NCBI RefSeq assembly: GCF_002860405.1 | Contig: NZ_NMWV01000005.1 | Coordinates: forward strand, 186,001 to 250,000 | Direction of reading: 5' to 3' | Source of the DNA: Bifidobacterium imperatoris | Lineage (GTDB): Bacteria > Actinomycetota > Actinomycetes > Actinomycetales > Bifidobacteriaceae | DNA length: 64,000 bases | Shown: piece after piece, positions 47,911 through 57,418 of the stretch | Position numbering within the stretch: the stretch's first letter is position 1 | How the letters are laid out: every line of letters starts with the position of its first letter | The notes under the pieces: generated by a model | The model's input: only the letters and a program-made list of their open reading frames with translations | The model's database searches: none | What the model was told of the DNA's origin: nothing | Program-made: the position numbers and the translations under genes

Positions 47911-49371
47911 ATGTTCAGCGTGCTCGATATGTTCACCATCGGAGTGGGACCTTCCTCCTCGCATACCGTAGGACCGATGGCAGCCGCGCACGCCTTTGCA
48001 GCATCGCTCACGCAAGACGGTCTCATTGAGAGAACCGAACGTGTCAAAGTCACGCTATACGGTTCTCTGGCCTTGACTGGTATGGGGCATGGTACCGATC
48101 GTGCGGCAATGGCAGGCTTGGAAGGCAACATGCCTGCCAGCGTGGATACGGAACATATGCTGCATATCCGCGAAACCTGCGCACTCGACGACACGTTGAA
48201 CCTGGCCGGCGTCAAGCGCATCCATTTCGACTACGCACGCGATGTGGTCTTCGAACTCTGGAAGCGCATGGCCGCACATCCCAATGGCATGAGATTTCAA
48301 GCGTTTGACGCAGCAGGCTCACTGGTGCTCGAACAAGTCTGGTATTCCATTGGCGGTGGATTCATTCGCCAAGGCAATCCAGACGATTTGATGATCGGCA
48401 TTCATGACAAGCCGCCGGCAGGCACCTCCTTCGCCGATGAGGATGAATCATCCTCCACCGACTTCGGACCTGAAATCCCATACCCGTTCTCATCGTGCGC
48501 GGAACTTGTCGCATTATGCCGCGAGCACCATATGAGCATCGCCGAACTCGTGTGGGCCAATGAAACGGCCACTCGCTCAGGTGTACAGGTGCGCACAGTC
48601 ATTGACAATGTCTGGCGCGTGATGCGCGAATGCGTCAACAACGGCTGCACCTCGAACGAAACCACACTGCCCGGCGGCCTTGACGTGCCTCGCCGAGCAC
48701 CGAAAATGTATCAGCGACTATCCTCGAACTCTGATCTGCTGCGCCGCGACCGCCGCCGCAAGGATGCGGTATTGGAATCCTCCGATGCTGCATGGGTGGA
48801 CCTGTTTGCGCTCGCTGTCTCTGAGGAGAACGCTGGGGGAGGGCGCATCGTCACCGCTCCTACCAATGGTTCGGCGGGCATTATTCCTGCAGTGCTGCAT
48901 TATTACTGGCATTTTGTGGACGATGCCAATGAGCAGGGTATTGTGACTTTCCTGCTCACGGCTGGAGCCATCGGTTACCTGTTCAAACGCAATGCTTCGA
49001 TTTCCGGTGCCGAGGTGGGGTGCCAAGGCGAGGTTGGCTCGGCTTGTTCGATGGCTGCGGCAGGTCTGGCTGCAGTGATGGGAGGCACTCCTGAACAAGT
49101 GGAAAATGCTGCGGAAATCGGCATCGAACACAATCTGGGTTTGACTTGCGACCCGGTCGGCGGCCTGGTGCAGATTCCTTGCATCGAGCGCAATGCGATG
49201 GCCGCGAACACCGCCATCAATGCCGTGCGTATGGCCATGCTCGGCGACGGCTCGCATATCGTAACCCTCGATCAGGCAATTGCCACGATGAAGCAGACCG
49301 GCGAAGATATGATGGCTAAATACAAGGAAACCTCCAAAGGCGGTCTCGCTGTCAACGTCGTCGAATGCTAG
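47911..49371 (+). CDS. sdaA: L-serine dehydratase (iron-sulfur, single chain)
   Basis: Deaminates L-serine to pyruvate through a 4Fe-4S cluster. 486 residues with both family domains in one chain: beta domain [24 protein letters not shown] at the start, alpha domain with [19 protein letters not shown] and [23 protein letters not shown], carrying the cluster cysteines. ATG follows AAAGGAGCAATC. Gene order gives no partner; its own promoter is likely in the 100-base gap. Confidence 0.95.
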   Translation: MFSVLDMFTIGVGPSSSHTVGPMAAAHAFAASLTQDGLIERTERVKVTLYGSLALTGMGHGTDRAAMAGLEGNMPASVDTEHMLHIRETCALDDTLNLAGVKRIHFDYARDVVFELWKRMAAHPNGMRFQAFDAAGSLVLEQVWYSIGGGFIRQGNPDDLMIGIHDKPPAGTSFADEDESSSTDFGPEIPYPFSSCAELVALCREHHMSIAELVWANETATRSGVQVRTVIDNVWRVMRECVNNGCTSNETTLPGGLDVPRRAPKMYQRLSSNSDLLRRDRRRKDAVLESSDAAWVDLFALAVSEENAGGGRIVTAPTNGSAGIIPAVLHYYWHFVDDANEQGIVTFLLTAGAIGYLFKRNASISGAEVGCQGEVGSACSMAAAGLAAVMGGTPEQVENAAEIGIEHNLGLTCDPVGGLVQIPCIERNAMAANTAINAVRMAMLGDGSHIVTLDQAIATMKQTGEDMMAKYKETSKGGLAVNVVEC

Positions 49372-49454
49372 ATGTATCGCACTGGGAAGAATGACTTTCG
49401 CCGCTCCGCCAATGGTGATAATGTAGGGCGCATTGTGTCTGACAAGGAGGACGT

Positions 49455-49862
49455 ATGGCAGAACAGATGCCCAAGGTGAACGCAGAATTCGGCACCACGC
49501 CCGTTATCGAGTTCCCGACCGACGAGGCTCCCAAGGGTCTCAAGGCTATTGAACTGACCGAGGGCGACGGCCCGATGGTTCGTCGTGGCGATACCGTCAC
49601 CGTGAACTATCACGGTGTGGTGTGGGGCAAGGAAACCCCGTTCGATTCCAGCTTCAATCGTCATCAGCCGGCCAGCTTCGGCATTGGCGTGGGCCAGGTC
49701 ATCAAGGGCTGGGATCAGACTGTGCCGGGCCACAACGTGGGCTCCCGTCTGGTGGTTTCCATCCCGCCGGAGTACGGTTACGGTTCTCGTGGCGTCCCGC
49801 AGGCCGGCATCGGTGGCGACGATACCCTGGTGTTCGTCATCGACATCATTTCCACTCGCTGA
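49455..49862 (+). CDS. FKBP-type peptidyl-prolyl cis-trans isomerase
   Basis: 135 residues, a single FKBP domain without a signal peptide: DTVTVNYHGVVWGKETPFDSSF, GVGQVIKGWDQTVPGHNVGSRLVVSIPPEYGYG, DDTLVFVIDIIS. W, D, F and Y of the drug/proline pocket are all present. ATG follows AAGGAGGACGT. Acts as a cytoplasmic folding helper. It has its own terminator before greA. Confidence 0.93.
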   Translation: MAEQMPKVNAEFGTTPVIEFPTDEAPKGLKAIELTEGDGPMVRRGDTVTVNYHGVVWGKETPFDSSFNRHQPASFGIGVGQVIKGWDQTVPGHNVGSRLVVSIPPEYGYGSRGVPQAGIGGDDTLVFVIDIISTR

Positions 49863-49881
49863 GACATATTCAGTATGACGG

Positions 49882-49908
49882 AACGCCGGTGTCATAGCCG
49901 GCGTTTTT
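49882..49908 (+). terminator. Terminator between FKBP gene and greA
   Basis: AACGCCGG, loop TGTCATAG, CCGGCGTT followed by TTTGC. Clean short stem 20 bases after the FKBP stop. Confidence 0.85.
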
Positions 49909-49948
49909 GCTATACATTCAGCATTGATCGTAAGTTCAGGAGGACATT

Positions 49949-50428
49949 ATGGCTGAAGATAAGGTCTACCTGCTGACGCAGGAAGCATACAACAAGATGA
50001 AGGAAGAGCTCGCCTACCGTGAGAGCGAGCTGCGTGAGGAGATTGCTCACAAGATTGCCGTAGCCCGTGCTGAAGGCGACCTTTCCGAGAACGGCGGCTA
50101 CCAGGCCGCTCGCGAGGCCCAGAGCAAGAACGAGGGCCGTATCACCGAGCTCACCGTGAAGCTCCGCGATTCCAAGATCATCGAAAACGCTCCGGAAGGT
50201 ACCGTGGGCAACGGTTCCGTGGTTACCATCGAGCTCAACGGCAATGAGATGACCTACGTGCTCGGCAGCCGCGACATCGTGGCCGGCACCGATTACGACA
50301 TCATGACCCCGGATTCCCCGATTGGTAAGGCCATCGAAGGCGCCAAGGTGGGCGACACCGTGACCTACACCGCTCCGAACGGTCGTGAGCTGTCTGTGGT
50401 GGTCAAGGCTTCCAAGCCGCTCGCCTGA
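49949..50428 (+). CDS. greA: Transcription elongation factor GreA
   Basis: Rescues backtracked RNA polymerase by stimulating RNA cleavage. 159 residues: an N-terminal coiled coil (about 1-80: KVYLLTQEAYNKMKEELAYRESELREEIAHKI; then AEGDLSENGGYQAAREAQSKNEGRI with the acidic tip) and a C-terminal FKBP-like domain (SPIGKAIEGAKVGDTVTYTAPNG). ATG follows CAGGAGGACATT. Confidence 0.96.
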   Translation: MAEDKVYLLTQEAYNKMKEELAYRESELREEIAHKIAVARAEGDLSENGGYQAAREAQSKNEGRITELTVKLRDSKIIENAPEGTVGNGSVVTIELNGNEMTYVLGSRDIVAGTDYDIMTPDSPIGKAIEGAKVGDTVTYTAPNGRELSVVVKASKPLA

Positions 50429-50447
50429 GTTTCCCAACTTGTATCCA

Positions 50448-50495
50448 TAACGTGAATGGGCTTTTCCTTATATGAGGAGAAGCCCATTCACGTTA
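50448..50495. terminator. Strong bidirectional terminator between greA and the PAQR gene
   Basis: TAACGTGAATGGGCTT and AAGCCCATTCACGTTA form a perfect 16-base outer stem with further TTCCT/AGGAG pairing inside. It lies between converging genes and probably ends both. Confidence 0.85.
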
Positions 50496-50524
50496 TTAAG
50501 AGATTTTCATAGACCGATGAGGGA

Positions 50525-51439
50525 TTAATTCCACAACGCCACGATTACCATATAGATGGCCACCATATGGCAGGCGTATCCGGCGACGGTACCGCAGTGG
50601 AAAATCTCATGGAAGCCGAAGATACGCGGCCAAGGATCCGGTTTGCGCAATGCGTAGACGATGGCACCCAGAATGTAGCAGGCTCCGCCAGCGCACAGCA
50701 GAATCACCACGGCAGGACCCGCATATGGTGAATTCCAGAACAGCATCATGAATGCCAGACCGTAGATGCCGAACACGATGTACACCACGGTGTACAGCCA
50801 GCGTGGAGCGTTGATCCAAATCACATGAATAATCAGCGCGATCAGTGTGCACGACCACATGGAAATAATAATGAAGTTGCGCCAGAACGGTTCCAAGGCG
50901 AACGAAACCGGCGTATAGGTGCCTGCTATCAGCAGGAAGATGTTGACATGATCGATGCGGCGAAGCACATCGGTAACATGTGGGCTCCAATCACCCAAGT
51001 GATAGCACGCGGAGTTCGTGAATAGAGTCAACGAGGCAGTCATGAACACGGCGCACGCCCATTTGAGTCCGACACCCTGCGCCAAACAGATCAGCACGAT
51101 GCCTGCGGCCAGCGATAGGGGAGAGGCCACGGCATGAATCCATCCGCGCATGGCGGGCTTTGGGCGCCCATGCACATCCAGGCGGATCTTACGGGCCATC
51201 TCGGCTGGAGCGATGCCTTCGATTTTCAGCGCGCGGTTCTCGGCTTTGGCAAGCTTCTTACGTGCTTTCTCTTCGGCTTTGGCTCGTATAGCTTCGGCTT
51301 TGAACTGGGCCTTGGCACGTACGGCGTCCGCCTTGGCCTGCAGTGCTTGTTCGCGTGCCTTGATGGCGATGGCGCGTTTCGCTTCGATGGTGGAATCCAG
51401 CTTGCTTGTGGCGTTGCCGCCGCTGTGTTCCTCTGCCAT
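50525..51439 (-). CDS. Hemolysin III / PAQR family membrane protein with helical N-tail
   Basis: 304 residues. The first ~90 form a charged Ala/Lys/Arg/Glu helix with repeats of KA-x-A-x-RAKA, likely a coiled coil; this is absent from classical YqfA/TrhA proteins. After it come seven membrane segments with the family metal motif CYHLGDW and RRIDHVNIFLLIAGTYTPV, and the last helix with FHCGTVAGYACHMVAIYM. The proteins are possibly hydrolases or lipid regulators; function uncertain. A symmetrical operator stands at 51471-51501. Confidence 0.85.
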   Translation of the reverse strand: MAEEHSGGNATSKLDSTIEAKRAIAIKAREQALQAKADAVRAKAQFKAEAIRAKAEEKARKKLAKAENRALKIEGIAPAEMARKIRLDVHGRPKPAMRGWIHAVASPLSLAAGIVLICLAQGVGLKWACAVFMTASLTLFTNSACYHLGDWSPHVTDVLRRIDHVNIFLLIAGTYTPVSFALEPFWRNFIIISMWSCTLIALIIHVIWINAPRWLYTVVYIVFGIYGLAFMMLFWNSPYAGPAVVILLCAGGACYILGAIVYALRKPDPWPRIFGFHEIFHCGTVAGYACHMVAIYMVIVALWN

Positions 51440-51470
51440 GATTGCCCCTCCTGCCGCAGTGCGAACATTG

Positions 51471-51501
51471 CTTACGTTACCGTAACCTACGTTAACGTAA
51501 G
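51471..51501. promoter_or_regulatory. Inverted-repeat operator candidate before the PAQR gene
   Basis: CTTACGTTA (51471-51479) and TAACGTAAG (51493-51501) are exact inverted arms. Inside lie two smaller palindromes, GTTAC-c-GTAAC and TACGTTAACGTA. A TTGACA (minus strand, 51511-51516) is just upstream. This compound symmetry in the 249-base gap to the divergent kinase gene looks like a TetR- or MarR-type site, but no such regulator gene is adjacent. Confidence 0.6.
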
Positions 51502-51688
51502 TAGCTGGATTGTCAATGGCAACCCGCCATTTCCATTCACATTATGACACCAAAGCAGGTTGCCAGCATGAGTCAGTTGACAGGTGTCCTCGCCTATGGC
51601 CTTACATGCTTTTCCGCTTCGAGCTAAGAGCATAACAATGGCTACCGGTAACGCTCATTTCGCGAAGCCATTGCGTATGATGTAAGAC

Positions 51689-53176
51689 ATGGCTGATTTT
51701 TCACATATTCTTGCGACCCGCCCGGATTTCGACGATGAGGACCGTGAATGGCTGCATCACCTGGTAGCTGATTGGCAGGTGATTGCCGACCTGAGTTTCG
51801 CTGATTTATTGCTGCTGGTACAGAACGGTGACGGCAAGTATGTGGTTGCCGAACAATGCCGCCCCTCCACAGTGATGACTCTTCGCGGCGAGGATGTAGT
51901 CGGCGATGTCATGCCCGACGACATGACCGGTGAATTGGATGCCGCAATGCAGTCCAGCGTGGTATTCCGTTCCACCGTGCTGCGCTCCGTAGGCAAGGCC
52001 ACGGTGTGCAACGTGTACGCTCCGGTGCGGCATAACGGCAAAACGCTTGGTCTGGTGGTGCGTGAAACCAACATGGCCACACGAGAGTCCAACGGTCGTT
52101 ATGAGTCGGAAAGCATCAACGCCGGCAAACAGCTCTATGAGATGATTCCGCGCGGCCAATTCCCATATCAGGATTCCGTGATGAGCCAGCGTCATATTGC
52201 TCGCGTGGCAGACGGTTTCATCATTCTGACCATCGACGGTGTGGTACGCTACGCGGCTCCCAATGCCATCAGCTGCTTCAGACGTCTGGGATTGCTGAAC
52301 ACCATGCCCGGCCAATACCTGAGCGAGCTGGGAACCCAGTTGCTGAAGGAAAACGATCCGGTTCCCGAAACACTGCCGCTGGTGCTTTCCGGCAAGGCGG
52401 CCGTCGATTCCGAAATCAACGCGAACCGTTCCGCAGTCTCCATGCGCTCGCTGCCGCTGTACGACAACAACGGCCGTGTGGGCGCTATCATCCTGTGCCG
52501 TGATGTGACCGAACTGCGACGCCGTGAAAAGGAACTGCAGACCAAGAACGCCACGATTTCCGAAATTCACCACCGTGTGAAGAACAACCTGCAGGCTGTG
52601 TCCGCCCTGCTGAGGCTGCAAGCTCGTAAGACCAAGTCCGAGGAAGTCAAGAAGGAGCTACAGGAGGCTCAGCGTCGCGTACAAACCATTGCAATGGTGC
52701 ATGAAGGTTTGAGCCAGACCGCTGATGAGATCGTGGATTTCGACAAGGTTATTTCCAACCTGCTGCGCATGGCGGTGGATCTGGCCACAATGAAGGATCA
52801 ACACATCAGCGTGAACTTCATGGGCAAGTTCGGCATGATGCCGGCTCAGGATGCCACGCCGCTTTCCTTGGTGTTGACCGAGCTCATCACGAACTCCGTT
52901 GAACATGGATTCGAAGGGCGCAAGGAAGGCAACATCACGATTTCCGTTGGACGTTCCGGCTCCAACCTCAACGTGGTGGTCGAGGACGATGGTACCGGTC
53001 TTGGCTCCGAAGAACAGGGCGGTATGGCACGATCCTCCGGATCCGGCTTGGGTACGCAAATCATCAACACCTTCGTTACCAACGATTTTGGCGGTTCCGT
53101 GCACTGGGAGCCGAGGCGTGAAGGAGGCACCCGCGTAGTGCTCGATATGAAGCTGCGCGCCGCTCAGGAAGAATAG
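51689..53176 (+). CDS. PdtaS-like sensor histidine kinase (HisKA_2)
   Basis: 495 residues, cytoplasmic. An N-terminal GAF-like H-kinase_N domain (about 1-150), a PAS domain (about 170-290), then HisKA_2 with the phosphorylation site in SEIHHRVKNNLQAVSALLRLQAR and a HATPase_c end (LTELITNSVEHGF, EDDGTGL, GSGLGTQII). Matches mycobacterial PdtaS (Rv3220c). The convergent neighbour is a WhiB1-type gene, as in mycobacteria (Rv3219). The ANTAR partner PdtaR is not in the window. Confidence 0.9.
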   Translation: MADFSHILATRPDFDDEDREWLHHLVADWQVIADLSFADLLLLVQNGDGKYVVAEQCRPSTVMTLRGEDVVGDVMPDDMTGELDAAMQSSVVFRSTVLRSVGKATVCNVYAPVRHNGKTLGLVVRETNMATRESNGRYESESINAGKQLYEMIPRGQFPYQDSVMSQRHIARVADGFIILTIDGVVRYAAPNAISCFRRLGLLNTMPGQYLSELGTQLLKENDPVPETLPLVLSGKAAVDSEINANRSAVSMRSLPLYDNNGRVGAIILCRDVTELRRREKELQTKNATISEIHHRVKNNLQAVSALLRLQARKTKSEEVKKELQEAQRRVQTIAMVHEGLSQTADEIVDFDKVISNLLRMAVDLATMKDQHISVNFMGKFGMMPAQDATPLSLVLTELITNSVEHGFEGRKEGNITISVGRSGSNLNVVVEDDGTGLGSEEQGGMARSSGSGLGTQIINTFVTNDFGGSVHWEPRREGGTRVVLDMKLRAAQEE

Positions 53177-53185
53177 TCTGTTCCC

Positions 53186-53235
53186 GACTCCCCTTGTTGA
53201 GAGGGAGCCGTCAGCGGAGCTGCCTGAGGGGAGTT
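53186..53235. repeat. Intergenic palindromic repeat element, copy 3
   Basis: GACTCCCCTTG...GAGGGAGCC, GTCAGCgg-AGCTG, then CCTGAGGGGAGTT: the third copy of the element at 1690 and 22229. It lies directly after the kinase stop, before the terminator of the same gap. Confidence 0.65.
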
Positions 53236-53249
53236 AGCCCCACAAAAAG

Positions 53250-53277
53250 AGAGACCCTCCCGAATGGGAGGGTCTCT
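53250..53277. terminator. Bidirectional terminator between the sensor kinase and whiB1-like
   Basis: AGAGACCCTCCC, loop GAAT, GGGAGGGTCTCT: a perfect 12-base stem preceded by AAAAA, so on the minus strand it is followed by TTTTT. It would end the whiB transcript strongly and the kinase transcript more weakly. Confidence 0.88.
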
Positions 53278-53308
53278 TCGTATACGACGGCGATATGCTA
53301 CGCGAATA

Positions 53309-53587
53309 TCAGATTTGCATCTGCATGGCCTGCGAACGGCGGGCGCGCATGGCGCGACGCTTCAGCGCACGACGCTCATCCTCGCTCAAGCCGCCCCACA
53401 CGCCGTAATCCTGATTGGTGTCCAACGCGCACTTCAGGCAAGCGTCAATCACCTTGCAGGTACGGCACACGGCCTTGGCTTCCTCAATCTGCTGGTATGC
53501 GGCACCGGTGTTGCCCACCGGGAAGAACAGTTCCGGATCCTTATCGCGACATGCGGCCTTGGCTCGCCAATCAAAAGCGCTGCTCAT
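53309..53587 (-). CDS. WhiB family iron-sulfur regulator, WhiB1-like
   Basis: 92 residues. The four cluster cysteines C13, C41, C44 and C50 (CxxC spacing) are present, followed by GVWGGLSEDERRALKRR, the WhiB glycine turn and basic tail. WhiB1 binds the sigma-A/RNAP complex and reacts with NO in mycobacteria. Assignment to WhiB1 rests on the neighbouring PdtaS-like gene and high similarity of the tail, moderately certain. GGAGGCAAGCA precedes its ATG. Confidence 0.9.
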   Translation of the reverse strand: MSSAFDWRAKAACRDKDPELFFPVGNTGAAYQQIEEAKAVCRTCKVIDACLKCALDTNQDYGVWGGLSEDERRALKRRAMRARRSQAMQMQI

Positions 53588-53700
53588 TGCTTGCCTCCCT
53601 TAAAAGCCACGTGGCTGATTGTTATTCCTTGATTCCTACACTAGGAAACCACGAACTGTGTCCATTTTCAAGAGGTTTCACTGAGAAAATATCAGGTATT

Positions 53701-55596
53701 TTATGAAGCGCACTGCACTAGTTGTGCCGATGAGCCGGTAATGAGCACGGCCCTGCCCGGGGTTTCGTAATCATGATGACCGAGTGATGTAAGTAATGAG
53801 GAAGGAATACCAGCCATAACATCAGCCGTTTTCTCGCCACTGGGAAACACGATTCTGGTGATGCAGTGTTCAGGGATTCGTATATGGCGTAAGGAAGAAG
53901 CGGTAAAAACCACGGTGATGGACGGATTCGCCAAAGCCTGCCTGAAATGCAACGCATGCTCATCGGTGAGAAACGGGTCAAACAAGCCATCGGCATCATC
54001 GACCAGCCACAATAATCTCGGTGGCTCAGGCGGTGCAGATATAGCTTCTCTGCAGGGAAAGCTACGTGAGGACTGATGAATGGTTTGCGTCCGCCAAATA
54101 CCATGCACAGGTCTACTGATGCGTGCCACAAGCCCCTCAATATGCTCTACCTGTTCGGCAATAGTCTCCAAAACCGTGCTTTTGCCACGACCGTGACCGC
54201 CAATAATACCGATATTGCCGCGAAACGGATTCAACATGGCATCACCCACCGTGATGCCGTCATCACACAGGCCGAACCAGATGAGGCGCTGATTGGCATG
54301 TTGTTGTGCGGCGAGCGCTTGCGGACGAGCGCGAACAGCAACAGGCAGAGGAGCGGAGAATAGCTGAGGAGCCGTCTGCTTTCCCATGAATCGTGCAGTC
54401 AGCGCGATATTGCCGATAATGCTTCCCATATTGGCGGCGCTCGCGCAACGCAGGGCTACAACATGCTCGGAATCATTGCAGTAGGCGGCTCCTGGCATGG
54501 TGGGACTGATGCGTGACGCTCTGCCATCTCCTAACAATTCGGCTGATTGAAGTTCATCGCGAACTCGAAGACAGATATTCATGGCCATATTGGCCTTCAT
54601 ATCGGCACTTATCTGACCCATTGGGTTTTGCGTACATGCGATAAGATGCATGCCTAATGATCGTCCGAGGGAAGCGATTCGTACGAGACGGTTGATGTAA
54701 TCCGGTAACTGGTCCTTCAATGCGTGGAATTCATCGATAACCACGAATAATCGTGCTGGCGGGTCGGGCAGATCGTCGATATATGACGTGCGGTATTCGG
54801 CGGTAAGCCGCTCTCGACGTGTGAGTTCTCGTTCCAAGGCGCGCAATGCTCGGGTGGCATGGGCAAGGTCTAAATCGCACACGCTGCCGATGCAGTGCGG
54901 CAGTTGTTCGAGCTCTCTGAACGCCGAACCACCTTTGAAATCAAGGAATACAAAATTCAGACGGTCAGGCCCGTTGCGCGCGGCCAAAGCCAAACACCAG
55001 CTTTGCAGCAGCACGGATTTGCCGGAGCCGGTGGTCCCTGCCACAAGAGCATGTGGCCCCTGCCTGCGCAGGTTGACGATGCAGGGCCCATTCTCCGCCA
55101 TGCCCAGCGGAGTGTCCCACTGAGGTGAGCCAAGCCAATAACGCACCATTGTTCTCCAAGGAAGGGAGTCGAATTCCAGTAATTGCTCTAGTTCGGCTGC
55201 CTGAATGACTGTGAAATCATACGAATATTGGGTGTGACGTGCTGCCGCAGGTGTGCTAAACAACGCGGCATCAGATGACTTACCGGCGCGAGCGGAATGA
55301 TTGCGCGTACTATCCGATGGCGTATCAAGTGGGGGAGCAGGCAAGGAAACCAGTATGGAAGCCAGGCAGCCAACAGCTCCGGGCACGATCATGAGCGCAT
55401 ACAGCCAGTGTCCCTGCACAATCATGATTGCGACCATTGTGATTTGCGCCAGAAGTGGAGCTGCCATCGCGAATGCCATAAGCCTCGCACGCCAACGATG
55501 ATGCGACAGACCACGATGGCGGGATCGGCTCTGCCTTGTTCGAGCCGTGTGCGGTCGCTGTGCAATCTGGCCGTTTGATGCTGATGGTTTGCTCAT
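53701..55596 (-). CDS. FtsK/SpoIIIE (EccC-like) membrane ATPase
   Basis: 631 residues: a basic N-tail, two membrane helices (about 40-60 and 64-86), a FtsK-type ATPase domain with Walker A GTTGSGKS at 187-194 and VVIDEFHAL (D288, E289), then a second, diverged P-loop GGHGRGKST (466-474) with LWLVDDADGLFDP. Two tandem ATPase cores on a two-helix anchor resemble EccC/EssC of type VII secretion more than FtsK, which has one motor and a gamma domain. No WXG100 gene is near. ATG 55596 has GGAGGT directly before it; a TTG at 55632 is an alternative. Confidence 0.8.
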   Translation of the reverse strand: MSKPSASNGQIAQRPHTARTRQSRSRHRGLSHHRWRARLMAFAMAAPLLAQITMVAIMIVQGHWLYALMIVPGAVGCLASILVSLPAPPLDTPSDSTRNHSARAGKSSDAALFSTPAAARHTQYSYDFTVIQAAELEQLLEFDSLPWRTMVRYWLGSPQWDTPLGMAENGPCIVNLRRQGPHALVAGTTGSGKSVLLQSWCLALAARNGPDRLNFVFLDFKGGSAFRELEQLPHCIGSVCDLDLAHATRALRALERELTRRERLTAEYRTSYIDDLPDPPARLFVVIDEFHALKDQLPDYINRLVRIASLGRSLGMHLIACTQNPMGQISADMKANMAMNICLRVRDELQSAELLGDGRASRISPTMPGAAYCNDSEHVVALRCASAANMGSIIGNIALTARFMGKQTAPQLFSAPLPVAVRARPQALAAQQHANQRLIWFGLCDDGITVGDAMLNPFRGNIGIIGGHGRGKSTVLETIAEQVEHIEGLVARISRPVHGIWRTQTIHQSSRSFPCREAISAPPEPPRLLWLVDDADGLFDPFLTDEHALHFRQALANPSITVVFTASSLRHIRIPEHCITRIVFPSGEKTADVMAGIPSSLLTSLGHHDYETPGRAVLITGSSAQLVQCAS

Positions 55597-55749
55597 ACCT
55601 CCAGCGTGAAGGACACTGCCGCTGATGCGCAAGCTGAAACGGGGTATGTGGTTCTAGCTTGCCGAGTTATCCACATTGTCTGATGAATTGACCGATAGCG
55701 CACTTATGGCCACACGTCATACACCGGCCATAAGCCGATTGCATGCAGG

Positions 55750-57147
55750 TCAGCCTTCAGCCAGCGTGCCCACAGTGCCCGCGGCATGAGTGCCGGCAGC
55801 AAGCTGAGCGAACAATTCAGTGTTTTTCTCATCGTTCAACAATACCGATGAGCCAACGCCATCCACGTAATAATCAGGGTCGGTCCAATACACGCTGCCG
55901 GAAACGCCCTTGGAGCCAGTGGCGTCCTTAAACGCGAGCGCCATGTTAATCAGGCTCATCGTGGAGGCGTCTTCATCTACGGTCAGTGCTCCCAATCCGG
56001 CTTTGGCTACGGCCATGACCTTCTTGGGGTTCGTCAACGTTTCCTTGCTGGAGGCCTTTTGAATAACGGCGGCAATCACCTGACGCTGGCGGGCGTTGCG
56101 GCCGAAATCACCATTGGCGTCGGAATACCTCATACGGGAGAATGCGAGTGCCACGCCGCCGTCCGCGTTATGGCAACCGGCCTGCCAGGTCAAACCGGAA
56201 TAGGCATCTTCAACATCCTCGTCATAGCACAGCTGCACGCCGCCCAAAGCGTCCACGACCTGTTCCAGGCCGCCAAATTTAATCTGAGCCACATGATCGA
56301 TTTTTTGGCCGGTAATATCTTCGACCTGCTGTACTAGGGCTTTCTTGCCCACGGCCTGAGCCACGGCATTGATTTTCATGTATTGTCCGTCGACTTCCAT
56401 TAAGGAGTCGCGCGGAATGGAGATCAGTGAGCTCGGGCCGCTCTTGGGCTTGGTCAATACCAGAATCGTGTCGGTACGGAAGCCGGAGATGTCACTGTTT
56501 GGGTCATCGCGTTCATCTGAACCGAGAATCAGCCATGTGGATGCCGGCGTATCGGCGGTGTTGGTCAGCCAAGCGGTTTTGTTCAGCTGTCCGTCCACCC
56601 AATTCCAAGCGCTGAAGACACTAATGGCCAGAATGGCCAGCACAAGAGCAAGAGCGCCTATGATGATATGCCTTGCCCGATGAGGTTTCATTGCATGCAC
56701 GGCTGATGTGGTCCCAGCGCTGCGGGCAAAAGTCGCAGCCGATGATTTCGCGGTCGGCTGAATTTGATTGGAACGAATGGCGGTTGAACGACTCGCGTTG
56801 CGCGATGAACCGGTAGAACGTCTGGCGCGAGCGGGTGGAATGCTTTGCGGTGCATCATTATGATGGGCTGATTCGCTGATCTGCCGGCGAGTACTCGAGG
56901 GAGAGAAACTCGGTGCGGCTGAACGCCCCGATGATGTGCGTCGGGAAGCGGGGGGAGCAAAAGATGCCGGAGCACTTTGCCCTGCATTGCCAATTGAACG
57001 TTGCGGCTGATAGGACGGCACAGAGGAAGGTGCTGCCGCGCTGGAGGATCGAGGGACCTGACCGGATGGCCTGGTACGGCGGCCGGCAGGAGGAGTGAAG
57101 CTTGGCGGATTAATGTACTGATCCGCTTCACCTGATTCCTGCGTCAT
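55750..57147 (-). CDS. LytR-CpsA-Psr (LCP) family cell-wall ligase
   Basis: 465 residues: a disordered Ser/Pro/Arg-rich cytoplasmic region (1-155), one transmembrane helix (about 160-181) and the extracellular LCP domain with LVLTKPKSGPSSLISIPRDS, YMKINAVAQAVG, DHVAQIKFGGLEQVVDALGGV and SRMRYSDANGDFGRNARQRQVI. LCP enzymes transfer polymers from lipid carriers to peptidoglycan. Start 57147 is chosen for GGGAGGGT. It neighbours a WhiB and a large glycosyltransferase, consistent with envelope assembly. Confidence 0.9.
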   Translation of the reverse strand: MTQESGEADQYINPPSFTPPAGRRTRPSGQVPRSSSAAAPSSVPSYQPQRSIGNAGQSAPASFAPPASRRTSSGRSAAPSFSPSSTRRQISESAHHNDAPQSIPPARARRSTGSSRNASRSTAIRSNQIQPTAKSSAATFARSAGTTSAVHAMKPHRARHIIIGALALVLAILAISVFSAWNWVDGQLNKTAWLTNTADTPASTWLILGSDERDDPNSDISGFRTDTILVLTKPKSGPSSLISIPRDSLMEVDGQYMKINAVAQAVGKKALVQQVEDITGQKIDHVAQIKFGGLEQVVDALGGVQLCYDEDVEDAYSGLTWQAGCHNADGGVALAFSRMRYSDANGDFGRNARQRQVIAAVIQKASSKETLTNPKKVMAVAKAGLGALTVDEDASTMSLINMALAFKDATGSKGVSGSVYWTDPDYYVDGVGSSVLLNDEKNTELFAQLAAGTHAAGTVGTLAEG

Positions 57148-57349
57148 GCAAAACCCTCCCAATGTCGTCGCTTGTCTGAATGACACTTTGGCACAGCGTT
57201 CGCCTGCGATAGCTGGGGTGCCTTGTTCCTACGCAGGAACGGCACATACGCGCCATAATTGACTCTTGCCGCACAGCGGTTTGTCAGACAAACCAGATGC
57301 TCTTATAGCACAAACTTCAATAAACATATGTATTGACACGAGAAGTAAT

Positions 57350-57379
57350 TTGACAAACTCGAAGTAGCATGTGTGTAAT
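57350..57379 (+). promoter_or_regulatory. Promoter of the whiB2-like gene
   Basis: TTGACA (57350-57355), 18 bases, TGTAAT (57374-57379). Another TTGACA at 57333-57338 is unused by spacing. The expected start of transcription is only a few bases before an ATG at 57389, which would allow leaderless initiation there. Confidence 0.6.
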
Positions 57380-57418
57380 TTAGGCGTTATGAAAAAGCTC
57401 AAAGGCAAGGAGGATCGC

